Assembly (NCBI RefSeq): GCF_002102175.1
Contig: NZ_LQOX01000112.1
Coordinates: 46,001 to 110,000, forward strand
Length of the DNA: 64,000 nt
Source: Mycobacterium gastri
GTDB lineage: Bacteria > Actinomycetota > Actinomycetes > Mycobacteriales > Mycobacteriaceae
Reading direction: 5' to 3'
Both the position numbers and the translations under genes were made by a program. The notes beneath the pieces were generated by a model, which saw only the letters and a program-made list of their open reading frames with translations, was not told the DNA's origin and searched no databases. Below, piece after piece: positions 33,267 through 44,179 of this stretch; position 1 is the first letter of the stretch; each line of letters begins with the position of its first letter.

Positions 33267-35014
33267 GCGCTCACGTCCAGGCGTTTGAAGCCGTCGCGGC
33301 GATACCTTTCGACGCAGGCCGAACGGCGGATCTTGCCGCTGGTGGTGATCGGAATCGAGCCGGGGGAGACCAGAACCAGGTCGGCCACGCGCAAGCTGTG
33401 GGACCTCGAGATCGCAAAGGTGACATCGCGCTTGACCGAACGCAGCTTGCGCATGGCCTCTTCGGCCGACGCTCCGCGCCGCTTCAGCTCGATGATTGCG
33501 ACCAGTTGCTCGGTGATGTCGTCCGGGACGGATATCGCCGCGACGCGGCCACCGGTGATCTCCTGGATCGTCGCCTCGATGTCGTCGGGGTAGTGGTTGC
33601 GGCCGTCGACGATCAGCAAGTCTTTGATGCGGCCCATGATGAACAGTTCGCCCTCGGAGATGACGCCCAGGTCTCCGGTCCGCAACCACGGTCCCTCGGG
33701 CGCCCCCGGGGCGGGATCGACCAACTTGGCGTTGAACGTGCGCGTGGTCTGCTCCGGTTTGCGCCAATATCCCAACGCGACGTGGTCACCGTGCAGCCAG
33801 ATCTCGCCGACCGTCCCCGGCGGGTTTTCGATCTTGGTCTCGGGGTCGACGATGCGCACCGCCGACGGGTCCGGCGAACCGTAACTGATGAGTTCGGTGC
33901 CGACCGGCCCGTCGGTTCGGCTGCGCCTGGCCTGCCCGGCGGTCAGCTGTCCGTAGTCGAAACGAACGGTCCTGGGCGCGGTGCCCGGCTCGGGAGCCGC
34001 CACGTAGAGGGTCGCTTCGGCGAGCCCGTAGGAGGGTCGCACGGCCGTGGGGCTGAGGTTGTAGCGGGCAAAACGCTCGGTGAAGCGCTTCACGGTGGCC
34101 ACGTGGATGCGCTCGCTGCCGCTGACGATTCCGACCACATTGCCGAGGTCGAGCCCTTCCATGTCCTCGTCGGATGTCCGCCGCACAGCCAATTCAAAGG
34201 CGAAATTCGGTGCCGCGGAGAAGCAGCTTCCGGTGGTGGCAAGCAATTGCATCCAGCGGGCCGGCCGGCGCAAGAACGACATCGGACTGATTAAGACCGC
34301 GCTTCGGCCCGCGACCAGTGGCGCGCATATTCCAAGAATCAGGCCCATGTCATGAAACAAGGGCAGCCACGACAGCAGCACCGCGTCGATCGGCATTTCG
34401 GGACCGCCGAAATAGCCATAGAGGCTCTGTGTCACGTTGGCGATGACATTCTTGTGCGACACGATGACACCGGCCGGCGTGCGAGTCGAACCGGAGGTGT
34501 ATTGCAGGTAAGCCGCCCCGGTCGACAGCTGCGGTGGCGTCGCGAGCTGACGTTGCGAGTCCAGATCAAGCAGATCGACCTCGATGACGAACGGCGCGGG
34601 CCGTCCGTCGTGCGCGTTCGCGTATTTCGTGACGTCGGCGACGACCGACGACGTCGTCAGAATCGCGACCGGGTTGGCGTCACGCAATACCGCGGACACG
34701 CGATCGTCATGAATACCATATTGCGGCGTGGAGAGCGGAACTGCGATAAATCCGGCCTGCAGGGCGCCGAGAAATGCAATGACATATTCCAGACCCTGCG
34801 GCGCCAGAATAGCCACGCGATCACCCGGTGACCCATACAATTTGAGCTCTTCAGCGATGGTGCAGGCACGGCCGTACACCTGCGACCACGTCAAAGTCTC
34901 AGCGAACCCCTTCGGATCCAATCCGTAGTCGATGAATGTATACGCAGTGGTGTCAGCGTGCTGATCCGCCCGCTGCTTCAGCAAAGCAGGGACAGAAGAG
35001 TCGATCACCGGCAT
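33263..35014 (-). CDS. fadD26: FadD26, long-chain fatty acyl-AMP ligase feeding PpsA
   Basis: Activates a long-chain fatty acid as acyl-adenylate and transfers it to the N-terminal carrier domain of PpsA, committing it to phthiocerol synthesis. I choose the ATG at 35014 because [18 protein letters not shown] aligns with the known FadD26 start. It gives 583 residues, exactly the M. tuberculosis length, and a GGGAG site lies upstream. The frame extends 27 codons further up without support. Visible motifs are the phosphate-binding [22 protein letters not shown] and TGDLGV with [16 protein letters not shown]. The C-terminus ends [23 protein letters not shown]. The last bases overlap ppsA (ATGA). 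It is the first gene of the long pps operon, so the promoter region upstream controls the whole pathway. Confidence 0.97.
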   Translation of the reverse strand: MPVIDSSVPALLKQRADQHADTTAYTFIDYGLDPKGFAETLTWSQVYGRACTIAEELKLYGSPGDRVAILAPQGLEYVIAFLGALQAGFIAVPLSTPQYGIHDDRVSAVLRDANPVAILTTSSVVADVTKYANAHDGRPAPFVIEVDLLDLDSQRQLATPPQLSTGAAYLQYTSGSTRTPAGVIVSHKNVIANVTQSLYGYFGGPEMPIDAVLLSWLPLFHDMGLILGICAPLVAGRSAVLISPMSFLRRPARWMQLLATTGSCFSAAPNFAFELAVRRTSDEDMEGLDLGNVVGIVSGSERIHVATVKRFTERFARYNLSPTAVRPSYGLAEATLYVAAPEPGTAPRTVRFDYGQLTAGQARRSRTDGPVGTELISYGSPDPSAVRIVDPETKIENPPGTVGEIWLHGDHVALGYWRKPEQTTRTFNAKLVDPAPGAPEGPWLRTGDLGVISEGELFIMGRIKDLLIVDGRNHYPDDIEATIQEITGGRVAAISVPDDITEQLVAIIELKRRGASAEEAMRKLRSVKRDVTFAISRSHSLRVADLVLVSPGSIPITTSGKIRRSACVERYRRDGFKRLDVSA

Positions 35015-35118
35015 CGCACTTAACTCCCATCGGCTTGTCGGTTTTGATTGTGTGCTGCACCTGTGAATCACTGGCACAGTGCGACTGACCAGCATCGTGG
35101 AACCCGCTGGTCTGAGCT

Positions 35119-35220
35119 GACTAGTCCGCTATGACGAGGAGGCAGCTTTTGCCGTCGAAGCACACCGGCGTGCCCATGCTGACCGCCCCCGGAATGACCC
35201 CGTTCCCCATACGACTAGTC
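35119..35220. promoter_or_regulatory. Pair of GACTAGTC palindromes upstream of fadD26
   Basis: Two perfect copies of the 8-bp palindrome GACTAGTC lie at 35119-35126 and 35213-35220, 94 bases apart, and a third with one change (GACTAGTG) at 35410-35417. A low-GC hexamer ACTAGT three times within 300 bases is unusual in this GC-rich sequence. They sit 105-400 bases upstream of the fadD26 start, where an operator would be expected. No known regulator is assigned by me. Confidence 0.35.
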
Positions 35221-35381
35221 GGTCTACGTAAGGTAACCACCTCTCGGGACGGGTACGGGCAGTATTTGGAAAATCCACACTTTCCCCACAGCGACCGCCA
35301 ATGCTACCGCCTGCTATCGCACCGTTCCGACCTGTATTAAGCCTTTGTACCAGGGAGTCCGCCGTGAGCTGGGGTGGTAGA

Positions 35382-35397
35382 TGTGACATTTGGTACA
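35382..35397. promoter_or_regulatory. Weak Crp-like half-palindrome
   Basis: TGTGACATTTGGTACA keeps the left half TGTGA but departs from TCACA at two positions on the right. It lies 99 bases from the perfect site at 35481, close to a whole number of helical turns. It could be a secondary site. Confidence 0.3.
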
Positions 35398-35480
35398 TCA
35401 GTGACAGATGACTAGTGCAGTGAGAGTTGGTATCTCGATTCTGGCACGCAGGTGCCAGCACTTTGGGACCGGCGTCTCGT

Positions 35481-35496
35481 TGTGACAAAGTTCACA
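35481..35496. promoter_or_regulatory. Perfect Crp (Rv3676-type) binding-site match
   Basis: TGTGACAAAGTTCACA fits TGTGA-N6-TCACA at all ten specified positions. This is the consensus known for the mycobacterial cAMP receptor protein Crp. It lies 467 bases upstream of the fadD26 start and 186 bases past the end of tesA. Its location suggests cAMP-dependent control of phthiocerol synthesis; this is inference from the motif. Confidence 0.6.
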
Positions 35497-35681
35497 GCCT
35501 TGCCCCGGTGTGATGCGCCAGCGGGCGCGCGGCGGTCGGTCGGCCGGCCGGCCCGGGGGTCGGCATACGCCGGCGACGCGGCATCCGGGCCGGCTCCGGC
35601 GCCGAGCGGGGGCGAACTTCGGCAACAAGGCGCCAGGAATGACACCGCTGGCGCGTACGGTGCCGGCCAGGTTTGTCGCAG

Positions 35682-36736
<1,055 letters not shown>

Positions 36737-37474
36737 GTGTACCGAGTCTTTGAAGCGCTCGACGAATTGAGCGCAATTGTCGAAGAAGCCCGCGGCGTGC
36801 CGATGACCGCGGGCTGCGTGGTACCACGCGGCGACGTGCTCGAGCTGATCGACGACATCAAGGACGCGATCCCCGGCGAACTCGATGACGCGCAGGACGT
36901 GCTCGACGCCCGTGATTCGATGCTGCACGACGCAAAAGCGCATGCCGACTCGATGGTTTCCGCGGCGACCACCGAGGCGGACTCGATGCTGAACCATGCC
37001 CGCGCGGAGGCGGACCGGATTCTGTCCGATGCGAAATCCCAGGCCGATCGAATGGTGGGTGAAGCGCGTCAGCACAGTGAGCGGATGGTCGCGGACGCCC
37101 GGGAGGAGGCGATGCGCATTGCCGCCTCAGCCAAACGGGAGTACGAGGCCAGCATCAGCCGGGCCAAGTCCGAATGCGATCGACTGATCGAAAGCGGCAA
37201 CATCTCCTACGAGAAGGCGGTGCAAGAGGGCATCAAGGAACAGCAGCGCCTGGTGTCGCAGAACGAGGTCGTGCAGGCGGCCACTGCGGAGGCCACCCGC
37301 CTCATCGACACGGCGCACGCCGAGTCCGACCGGCTGCGCGGCGAATGCGACGTCTATGTGGACACCAAGCTTGCCGAATTCGAAGAAATGCTCAACGGCA
37401 CACTGCGCTCCGTCGGACGAGGCCGCCATCAGCTTCGCACCGCTGCCGGCACGCACGACTACGCAACGCGCTAG
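36737..37474 (+). CDS. sepIVA: SepIVA, DivIVA-like septation factor (Rv2927c orthologue)
   Basis: A DivIVA-domain protein required for septation and intracellular membrane-domain organisation in mycobacteria. The start GTG at 36737 gives VYRVFEALDELSAIVEEARG and 245 residues, the M. tuberculosis length. A GGGAGG ribosome site lies eight bases upstream, too close to the in-frame ATG at 36731. The N-terminal 60 residues form the DivIVA-like region. The rest is a long Ala/Glu/Asp/Arg-rich coiled coil with heptad-like repeats such as HADSMVSAATTEADSMLNHA. It has no membrane segment. It begins the plus-strand series leading to the DUF177-rnc-mutM genes, with a 101-base gap after it. Confidence 0.93.
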   Translation: MYRVFEALDELSAIVEEARGVPMTAGCVVPRGDVLELIDDIKDAIPGELDDAQDVLDARDSMLHDAKAHADSMVSAATTEADSMLNHARAEADRILSDAKSQADRMVGEARQHSERMVADAREEAMRIAASAKREYEASISRAKSECDRLIESGNISYEKAVQEGIKEQQRLVSQNEVVQAATAEATRLIDTAHAESDRLRGECDVYVDTKLAEFEEMLNGTLRSVGRGRHQLRTAAGTHDYATR

Positions 37475-37575
37475 TCGAGTTCCCGCCGCAGCAGGGTCCG
37501 CCGCGGGGGGTGGGGTTCGGCGCGACAGGCGGTGGATTCCCGCCAGAGCCCGGCGCGCGCCGTAGGATCTCTCCT

Positions 37576-38169
37576 ATGGCGAGGCAGCACAGCCGGACAG
37601 CCCACGGGCGTCTGACCGCGCCGCTGGCGATTGACATCGCTCGGCTGGGGCGTCGCCCCGGGGCCATGTTCACCGTGCAGGACACCGTGGACAGCCCCAC
37701 CCGCATCGGCGTGGAGCTGATTGCCATCCAGCGAGGTGCCCCGTTGGCCCTGGACCTGCGCGTGGAGTCGGTATCGGAGGGAGTGTTGGTCACCGGGACT
37801 GTTACCGCCCCCACGACCGGGGAGTGCTCCCGCTGCCTGACCGCGATTCAGGGCCGGGTACAGGTTGCCCTGACCGAACTTTTCGCTTATCCCGGCAGCA
37901 CCACCGCGGCCACCACCGAGGAGGACGAGGTCGGGCACGTCGTCGACGAGAAGATCGATCTCGAGCAGTCGATCATCGACGCGGTCGGCCTGGAACTGCC
38001 GTTTTCCCCGGTCTGCCGGCCCGACTGCCCCGGGTTATGCCCGCAGTGCGGTGTCGTGCTGGACACCGACCCCGACCATCACCACGACCAGATCGACCCC
38101 AGGTGGGCGAAGCTGGCCGATATCGTCACGGCGCAACGCCCCGATGCCGCGGATCGAGGTGAGCGGTGA
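37576..38169 (+). CDS. DUF177/YceD-family protein (Rv2926c-like)
   Basis: The 197-residue product has the DUF177 fold features: a SPTRIG-type region and ECSRCL near residues 88-93. A second cysteine cluster, [12 protein letters not shown], follows about 60 residues later; the clusters probably bind zinc. In many bacteria this family is encoded just before rpmF (ribosomal protein L32) and is linked to 23S rRNA maturation. Here rpmF is absent and rnc follows directly. The ATG at 37576 is chosen because the frame upstream lies inside the preceding sepIVA in another frame. The stop overlaps the rnc start in GTGA, so the two are translated together. A role in rRNA or ribosome maturation fits the RNase III neighbour, but is inferred. 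Confidence 0.85.
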   Translation: MARQHSRTAHGRLTAPLAIDIARLGRRPGAMFTVQDTVDSPTRIGVELIAIQRGAPLALDLRVESVSEGVLVTGTVTAPTTGECSRCLTAIQGRVQVALTELFAYPGSTTAATTEEDEVGHVVDEKIDLEQSIIDAVGLELPFSPVCRPDCPGLCPQCGVVLDTDPDHHHDQIDPRWAKLADIVTAQRPDAADRGER

Positions 38170-38891
38170 CGGCGTCACGGCAGAGTCTGCTCGACGCGCT
38201 CGGTGTCGACCTCTCCGATGAACTGCTGTCGCTGGCGTTGACGCACCGCAGCTATGCCTACGAGAACGGCGGGCTACCGACCAACGAGCGGCTGGAGTTT
38301 CTCGGCGACGCCGTCCTCGGGCTGACCATCACCGACGAGCTCTACCACCGCCACCCCGACCGTTCCGAAGGCGACCTGGCCAAACTGCGGGCCAGCGTGG
38401 TCAATACCCAAGCGCTGGCCGACGTCGCGCGCAACCTGTCGGACAACGGCCTCGGTGTGCACATGCTGCTGGGCCGCGGCGAGGCCAACACCGGTGGAGC
38501 CGACAAGTCCAGCATTCTGGCTGACGGGATGGAATCGCTGCTGGGCGCGATCTACCTGCAGCACGGTATCGAGGTATCGCGCAAGGTGATCCTGAAGTTG
38601 TTCGGACCATTGCTGGACGCGGCGGCGACGCTGGGTGCCGGGCTGGACTGGAAGACCAGCTTGCAGGAGCTGACCGCGGCGCGCGGGCTGGGCACCCCGT
38701 CCTACCTGGTCACCTCCACCGGCCCGGACCACGACAAGGAGTTCACCGCGGTGGTCGTCGTGATGGACGCCGAGTACGGGTCGGGTATGGGTCGCTCCAA
38801 GAAAGAAGCCGAGCAGAAAGCCGCGTCAGCCGCCTATAAGACACTCGAGGCTTTGGACGTGCTGGACCCCGCCGGGAAACCTTCGCTCTAG
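38166..38891 (+). CDS. rnc: Ribonuclease III
   Basis: Double-strand-specific endoribonuclease that processes the rRNA precursor and other structured RNAs in the cytoplasm. The 241-residue product has the signature [12 protein letters not shown] (residues 40-51) with its catalytic acidic residues. The second acidic pair, D120 and E123, lies in [17 protein letters not shown]-terminal double-stranded RNA-binding domain from about 163 to 232 ends [20 protein letters not shown]. The GTG start overlaps the DUF177 stop by four bases, and the stop codon directly abuts the mutM start. Confidence 0.96.
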   Translation: MTASRQSLLDALGVDLSDELLSLALTHRSYAYENGGLPTNERLEFLGDAVLGLTITDELYHRHPDRSEGDLAKLRASVVNTQALADVARNLSDNGLGVHMLLGRGEANTGGADKSSILADGMESLLGAIYLQHGIEVSRKVILKLFGPLLDAAATLGAGLDWKTSLQELTAARGLGTPSYLVTSTGPDHDKEFTAVVVVMDAEYGSGMGRSKKEAEQKAASAAYKTLEALDVLDPAGKPSL

Positions 38892-39752
38892 ATGCCCGAA
38901 CTACCTGAGGTCGAGGTGGTGCGGCGTGGCTTAGCGGCCCATGTGGCGGGCAAGACGATGACCGCGGTTCGGGTTCATCACCCCCGGGCGGTACGCCGCC
39001 ACCAGGCCGGACCCGCCGACCTGACGGCGCGGCTGCTGGGCGCGCGAATCACCGGAACCGACCGGCGCGGCAAGTACTTGTGGTTGACGCTGGATAGCCC
39101 GGGTAACCCCGACAGCGCACTCGTGGTGCACCTGGGCATGAGCGGACAGATGTTGCTGGGGGCAGTCCCGCGCTCCGACCACGTCCGGATCTCCGCCCTG
39201 CTCGACGACGGAACCGTGCTGAGCTTTGCCGACCAGCGCACCTTCGGCGGATGGCTGCTTGCCGATCTGGTAACCGTGGACGGCAGTGTGGTTCCGGCGC
39301 CGCTCACCCACCTGGCGCGCGACCCGCTCGACCCCCGCTTCGATGCCGCTGCCGTTGTGAAGGTCTTGCAGCGCAAGCATTCTGAACTCAAGCGCCAGCT
39401 GCTGGACCAACAGGTGGTCTCCGGAATCGGCAACATCTACGCCGACGAAGCGCTGTGGCGGGCCCGGCTGAATGGCGCCCGGATCGCCGCCACCTTGACC
39501 CGCCGGCAGCTGCGCGCCGTGCTGGATGCCGCCGACGACGTGATGCGCGAAGCGCTGGCCAAGGGCGGGACGTCGTTCGATTCGCTGTACGTCAACGTCA
39601 ACGGCGAGTCGGGCTATTTCGACCGATCGCTGGACGCCTACGGCCGCAACGGCCAGAACTGCCGGCGCTGCGGTGCGGTGATTCGCCGCGAAAAGTTCAT
39701 GAACCGCTCGTCGTTCTACTGTCCGCGATGCCAGCCGCGGCCGCGGCGTTAG
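38892..39752 (+). CDS. mutM: Formamidopyrimidine-DNA glycosylase (Fpg/MutM)
   Basis: Base-excision repair enzyme that removes 8-oxoguanine and other oxidised purines and nicks the abasic site. The 286-residue product begins [14 protein letters not shown] with the catalytic proline and glutamate right after the initiator. A conserved lysine lies in DRRGKYLWL. The helix-two-turn-helix part is around [17 protein letters not shown]. The C-terminal zinc finger has CRRC about 20 residues before CPRC. Its ATG follows the rnc stop with no gap. It corresponds to Rv2924c, next to rnc in the same order in M. tuberculosis. Confidence 0.96.
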   Translation: MPELPEVEVVRRGLAAHVAGKTMTAVRVHHPRAVRRHQAGPADLTARLLGARITGTDRRGKYLWLTLDSPGNPDSALVVHLGMSGQMLLGAVPRSDHVRISALLDDGTVLSFADQRTFGGWLLADLVTVDGSVVPAPLTHLARDPLDPRFDAAAVVKVLQRKHSELKRQLLDQQVVSGIGNIYADEALWRARLNGARIAATLTRRQLRAVLDAADDVMREALAKGGTSFDSLYVNVNGESGYFDRSLDAYGRNGQNCRRCGAVIRREKFMNRSSFYCPRCQPRPRR

Positions 39753-39814
39753 CGTATCGAGGTCGGCGTCACTCGGCGCGAGGACGCCCCGGCACGAACC
39801 GGTACAAAGAAGCC

Positions 39815-40228
39815 ATGACGGAACTGTGGGTAGAACGCACGGGCACTCGCCGCTATACGGGATACAGCTCGCGCGGCGCGCTGGTGCTCGTGGGCTCCGA
39901 AGACGTCGACGGGGTGTTCACCCCCGGTGAGCTGATGAAGATCGCGCTCGCCGCGTGCAGCGGCATGTCCAGTGATCAGCCGCTGGCCCGTCGCCTCGGC
40001 GACGACTACCAGGCGGTGATCAAGGTATCGGGTGCGGCCGATCGCGACCAGGAGCGCTACCCGCTGCTCGAGGAAATCCTTGAGCTCGACCTGTCGGGAC
40101 TGGCTGCCGAGGAGAAGGAGCGCGTGTTGTTGGTCGTCGACCGGGCCATCGACCTGGCATGCACCGTCGGGCGCACCTTGAAGTCGGGTACCACCGTCAA
40201 CGTCGAGGTCGCCGATGTCGGTTCCTGA
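39815..40228 (+). CDS. OsmC-like peroxiredoxin-type protein (Rv2923c-like)
   Basis: A 137-residue member of the OsmC/Ohr superfamily, which reduces organic hydroperoxides with two cysteines. Both expected cysteines are present, in ALAACSGMSSDQ (about residue 49) and DLACTVGRTLKSG (about residue 117). The glutamate-rich LLEEILELDLSGL strand-helix region lies between. The ATG at 39815 comes 62 bases after mutM and is preceded by a weak AAAGAAG site. Its end overlaps the acyP start by 14 bases. The true substrate is not known; stress-response function is by family. Confidence 0.85.
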   Translation: MTELWVERTGTRRYTGYSSRGALVLVGSEDVDGVFTPGELMKIALAACSGMSSDQPLARRLGDDYQAVIKVSGAADRDQERYPLLEEILELDLSGLAAEEKERVLLVVDRAIDLACTVGRTLKSGTTVNVEVADVGS

Positions 40229-40496
40229 CGTGCGGCTGACCGCCTGGGTGCACGGCCGGATCCAGGGCGTCGGTTTCCGCTGGTGGACCCGCTGCCGGGC
40301 GCTGGAGCTTGGCCTGACCGGTTACGTGGCCAACCAGGCCGACGGCCGCGTGCTGGTGGTCGCCCAGGGGCCGCGTGAGTCGGGGGAGCAGTTGCTGCGG
40401 CTGCTGCGGGGCGGCGCCACCCCCGGGCGCGTTGACAAGGTGGTCGCCGACTGGTCGGAGGCGTCGGAGCGGATCGCCGGGTTCAGCGAGCGGTAA
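40215..40496 (+). CDS. acyP: Acylphosphatase
   Basis: A small cytosolic enzyme that hydrolyses acyl phosphates. The 93-residue product carries the family signature [15 protein letters not shown] with the phosphate-binding arginine (GVGFR). The catalytic asparagine lies in [11 protein letters not shown]. Length and sequence match M. tuberculosis Rv2922A nearly end to end, both closing on GFSER. The start lies inside the last codons of the OsmC-like gene in another frame. The smc start follows its stop by 11 bases, so the genes form one tight series. Confidence 0.95.
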   Translation: MSVPDVRLTAWVHGRIQGVGFRWWTRCRALELGLTGYVANQADGRVLVVAQGPRESGEQLLRLLRGGATPGRVDKVVADWSEASERIAGFSER

Positions 40497-40507
40497 TCTG
40501 GCTGCTC

Positions 40508-43500
40508 GTGTACCTCAAGAGTCTGACGCTGAAGGGCTTCAAATCCTTCGCCGCGGCGACGACTCTGCGGTTCGAGCCGGGCATCACCGTCGTCGTCGGG
40601 CCCAACGGCTCCGGCAAGTCCAACGTCGTCGACGCGCTGGCGTGGGTGATGGGGGAGCAGGGCGCGAAGACGCTGCGCGGCGGGAAGATGGAGGACGTCA
40701 TCTTCGCCGGCACCTCGTCGCGGGCCCCGCTGGGCCGGGCCGAAGTCACCGTCACCATCGACAACTCCGACAACGCGCTGCCGATCGAGTACACCGAGGT
40801 GTCGATCACCCGGCGGATGTTCCGCGACGGCGCCAGCGAATACGAAATCAACGGCAGCAGTTGCCGTTTGATGGACGTGCAGGAGCTGTTGAGCGACTCC
40901 GGCATCGGCCGCGAGATGCATGTGATCGTCGGGCAGGGCAAGCTCGACGAGATCCTGCAGTCGCGGCCCGAGGAGCGCCGGGCCTTCATCGAAGAAGCCG
41001 CGGGCGTGCTCAAACATCGCAAGCGCAAAGAGAAGGCGCTGCGCAAACTGGACGCGATGGCGGCGAACCTGGCGCGGCTCACCGACTTGACCACCGAGCT
41101 GCGGCGCCAGCTCAAGCCGCTGGGCCGCCAAGCCGAAGTCGCCCGGCGTGCGGCGACCATCCAGGCCGACCTGCGCGACGCCCGGCTGCGGCTGGCCGCC
41201 GACGACCTGGTCGGCCGGCGCGCCGAGCGCGCAGCGATCTTGGACGCCGAGAACGCGATGCGCCGCGAACATGACGAGGCCGCCGCGCGGCTGTCGGTGG
41301 CCGCCGAGGAGCTGGCCGCACACGAGGCCGCGCTGACCGAGCTCTCCCAACGGGCCGAGACGGTACAGCACACCTGGTTCGGCCTGTCGGCCCTGGCCGA
41401 ACGGGTGGGCGCGACGGTACGCATCGCCAAGGAGCGCGCTCAGCATCTCGACGTCGAGCCGTTGACCAGCGCCGACGCCGACCCCGGAAAACCCGAGGAG
41501 CTGGAAGCCGAGGCCGAGCAGGTGGCCGCCGCCGAACGGCGGTTGGTGGCGGAGCTGGCCGCCGCGCGCACCCGGCTGGATGCCGCCCGCGCCGAGCTGG
41601 CCGAGCGGGAGCGTCAAGCGGCCGAGGCCGACCGCGCCCATCTGGCGGCAGTTCGCGCCGAGGCCGACCGGCGCGAGGGCCTGGCGCGGCTGGCCGGGCA
41701 GGTGGAGACCATGCGGGCACGCGTGGAGTCGATCGACGACAGCGTTGCGCGGCTGTCCGAACGGATCGAAGAGGCCGCCGCGCGTGCTCAGCAGGCTCGC
41801 GCGGAATTCGAAGCCGTGCAGAACCGCGTCGGCGAATTGGACCAGGGCGAGGTCGGCCTGGACGAGCAGCACGAGCGGACGGTGGCCGCGTTGCGGCTCG
41901 CCGACCAGCGCGTGGCCGAACTCCAGGTGGCCGAGCGCGACGCCGAACGCCGGGTGGCGTCGCTGCGGGCCCGCATCGACGCCCTCTCGGTGGGGCTGGA
42001 CCGCAAGGACGGCGCGGCCTGGCTTGCCCGCAACCACGGCGGGGCGGGTGTTCTCGGGCCGATCGCCCAGCTCGTCAAGGTCCGCCCGGGCTATGAGGCC
42101 GCGCTGGCAGCGGTGCTGGGAGCAGCCGCCGACGCGCTGGCCGTCGACGGCCTCGGCGCCGCCCGCGCCGCGGTCAGCGCGCTCAAACAAGCCGACGGCG
42201 GCCGGGCGGCGCTGGTGTTGAGTGACTGGCCGGCTCCGGACCACCCGGCCCCGGAGCTACCTGGCGGCGCGCGGTGGGCACTGGATCTGATCGAGGCGCC
42301 GCCGCGATTGCGCGGGGCGATCACCGCGATGCTTGCGGGCGTCGCGGTGGTCAACGACCTGGCCGAAGCGCTGGATCTGGTGGCAGTTCGGCCTCAGCTG
42401 CGAGCCGTCACCCTGGACGGCGATCTGGTCGGAGCCGGCTGGGTGAGCGGCGGGTCCGACCGCAAGCCCAGCACGCTGGAGATCACCTCCGAGATCGACA
42501 AGGCCGGCAGCGAGCTGGCCGCGGCCGAGGCGCAGGTGGCTCACCTGAGTGCGGTGCTGTCCGGCGCACTGACCGAACAAGCGGCTCGCCAGGACTCGGC
42601 TGACCAGGCGTTGGCCGCGCTCAACGAATCCGACGCCACCATTTCGGCGACCTACGAGCAGCTGGGCCGGCTCGGTCAGGACGCGCGTGCGGCCGAGGAA
42701 GAGTGGACCAGGCTGCTGCGGCAGCGCGAGGAACTGGAAGCCGGGCGGGCGCAGGCGCTCGAGGAGGTCGTTGAGCTCGAGACCAGGCTGCGCAACGCCC
42801 AACAGACCCAACACGTGCAGGCGGCCGAGCCCAGCACGGCCGAAGCCAGGCAGGCGATCGCGGCCGCGACCGAAAGTGCGCGAGCCGTTGAAGTGGAGGC
42901 GCGATTGGCGGTGCGGACCGCCGAGGAACGCGCCAATGCCGTTCGGGGAAAGGCAGATTCGCTGCGCCGCGCCGCTGCGGCCGAACGGGAGGCGCGGCTG
43001 CGGGCCCAGCAGGCGCTGGAAGCGCGACAGCGCTCGGCTACGGTGGCGGCGGCCGTCGCCGAGTCCGGGCGACTGTTGGCGTCGCGGTTGAACCGAGTGG
43101 TCGACGCGGCGTCGCAACTGCGTGACGAGCTCGCCGCCGAACGCCGGGAGCGGTCGGCGGCCATGGCGGCGGTTCGCGAAGAGACCAACACCTTGAGTGC
43201 GCGAGTGGCCAAGCTGACCGATTCGCTGCACCGCGACGAGGTGGCAGATGCCCAGGCGGCAATGCGGATCGAGCAGCTCGAACACCTGGTGCTAGAGCAG
43301 TTCGGGATGGCGCCGGCCGACTTGATCGCCGAGTATGGTCCCGAGGTTCCGCTGCCGCCCACGGAGCTGGAGATGGCCGAGTTCGAGCAGGCCCGCGAAC
43401 GCGGGGAGCAGGTGGTAGCGCCCGCGCCGATGCCGTTCGACCGCGCTACCCAGGAGCGTCGGGCCAAACGCGCCGAGCGTGACCTGGCCGAACTCGGCAG

Positions 43501-44122
43501 GGTCAATCCGCTGGCCCTCGAGGAGTTCGCGGCGCTGGAGGAGCGCTACAACTTCCTGTCCACCCAACTCGAGGACGTCAAGGCCGCCCGCAAGGACCTG
43601 CTTGACGTCGTCGCCGACGTCGACGCCCGCATCCTGCAGGTTTTCAGCGACGCGTTCGTCGACGTGGAACGCGAATTCCGGGCCGTGTTCGGCTCGCTCT
43701 TCCCCGGCGGCGAAGGCCGGCTGCGCCTGACTGCGCCCGACGACATGCTGACCACCGGCATCGAGGTGGAAGCCCGTCCGCCGGGCAAGAAGGTCACCCG
43801 GCTGTCGTTGCTATCGGGTGGCGAGAAGGCGCTGACCGCGGTCGCGATGCTGGTGGCGATCTTCCGGGCCCGACCGTCGCCGTTCTACATCATGGACGAG
43901 GTGGAGGCCGCCCTGGACGACACCAACCTGCGCCGGCTACTCGGCCTGTTCGAACAACTGCGCGACCGTTCTCAGCTCATCATCATCACGCACCAGAAGC
44001 CGACGATGGAAGTCGCGGATGCCCTCTACGGCGTGACCATGCAAGGTGATGGCATCACCGCCGTGATCTCGCAGCGAATGCGGGGTCAGCAGCTCGATGA
44101 GCTGGTCGCCAATTCTTCTTGA
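40508..44122 (+). CDS. smc: Smc, chromosome condensation and segregation ATPase
   Basis: Structural maintenance of chromosomes protein; it works with ScpA/ScpB in folding and segregating the chromosome. The 1204-residue product (1205 in M. tuberculosis) has an N-terminal Walker [10 protein letters not shown] (31-39), two long coiled coils of Ala/Glu/Arg-rich sequence and a flexible hinge near residues 510-660. The C-terminal ABC signature [13 protein letters not shown] is near 1102 and Walker [14 protein letters not shown] near 1127. The GTG start at 40508 gives the classical [15 protein letters not shown]. It lies 57 bases upstream of ftsY, as in M. tuberculosis. Confidence 0.97.
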   Translation: MYLKSLTLKGFKSFAAATTLRFEPGITVVVGPNGSGKSNVVDALAWVMGEQGAKTLRGGKMEDVIFAGTSSRAPLGRAEVTVTIDNSDNALPIEYTEVSITRRMFRDGASEYEINGSSCRLMDVQELLSDSGIGREMHVIVGQGKLDEILQSRPEERRAFIEEAAGVLKHRKRKEKALRKLDAMAANLARLTDLTTELRRQLKPLGRQAEVARRAATIQADLRDARLRLAADDLVGRRAERAAILDAENAMRREHDEAAARLSVAAEELAAHEAALTELSQRAETVQHTWFGLSALAERVGATVRIAKERAQHLDVEPLTSADADPGKPEELEAEAEQVAAAERRLVAELAAARTRLDAARAELAERERQAAEADRAHLAAVRAEADRREGLARLAGQVETMRARVESIDDSVARLSERIEEAAARAQQARAEFEAVQNRVGELDQGEVGLDEQHERTVAALRLADQRVAELQVAERDAERRVASLRARIDALSVGLDRKDGAAWLARNHGGAGVLGPIAQLVKVRPGYEAALAAVLGAAADALAVDGLGAARAAVSALKQADGGRAALVLSDWPAPDHPAPELPGGARWALDLIEAPPRLRGAITAMLAGVAVVNDLAEALDLVAVRPQLRAVTLDGDLVGAGWVSGGSDRKPSTLEITSEIDKAGSELAAAEAQVAHLSAVLSGALTEQAARQDSADQALAALNESDATISATYEQLGRLGQDARAAEEEWTRLLRQREELEAGRAQALEEVVELETRLRNAQQTQHVQAAEPSTAEARQAIAAATESARAVEVEARLAVRTAEERANAVRGKADSLRRAAAAEREARLRAQQALEARQRSATVAAAVAESGRLLASRLNRVVDAASQLRDELAAERRERSAAMAAVREETNTLSARVAKLTDSLHRDEVADAQAAMRIEQLEHLVLEQFGMAPADLIAEYGPEVPLPPTELEMAEFEQARERGEQVVAPAPMPFDRATQERRAKRAERDLAELGRVNPLALEEFAALEERYNFLSTQLEDVKAARKDLLDVVADVDARILQVFSDAFVDVEREFRAVFGSLFPGGEGRLRLTAPDDMLTTGIEVEARPPGKKVTRLSLLSGGEKALTAVAMLVAIFRARPSPFYIMDEVEAALDDTNLRRLLGLFEQLRDRSQLIIITHQKPTMEVADALYGVTMQGDGITAVISQRMRGQQLDELVANSS

Positions 44123-44179
44123 CGGTGATCCGTAGCGTAGGGTCCGGGCGCCCCGGTATGCCCCTGGAAGGATGTCAGT

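Larger units (their letters stand above)
35015..35681. other. 667-bp regulatory region upstream of the fadD26-pps operon
   Basis: No confident gene lies here. In M. tuberculosis the small hypothetical Rv2929 is annotated at the matching place, but the frames here (longest 119 codons on the minus strand, 35129-35488) have weak codon bias. The region holds a perfect Crp-type palindrome (35481-35496), a weaker one (35382-35397), and two GACTAGTC octamers with a third near-match. A very GC-rich GGTCGGCCGG tract sits around 35530-35560. Because tesA upstream reads in the same direction, fadD26 may also receive read-through from tesA. Confidence 0.7.

Noticed and set aside
33267..33767. N-terminal extension of the ppsA frame
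   Set aside because: It runs out of frame inside fadD26, is Arg/His-rich nonsense, and the ATGA-coupled start at 33266 matches known PpsA.
35129..35488. 119-codon minus-strand ORF at the place of M. tuberculosis Rv2929
   Set aside because: Position and direction fit Rv2929, but codon third positions are not GC-biased and no family is recognised. It overlaps the putative regulatory elements.
40322..42244. 640-codon minus-strand ORF opposite smc
   Set aside because: Shadow of the Ala/Arg-rich coiled-coil codons of smc; His/Gln/Arg-rich composition and no motif.
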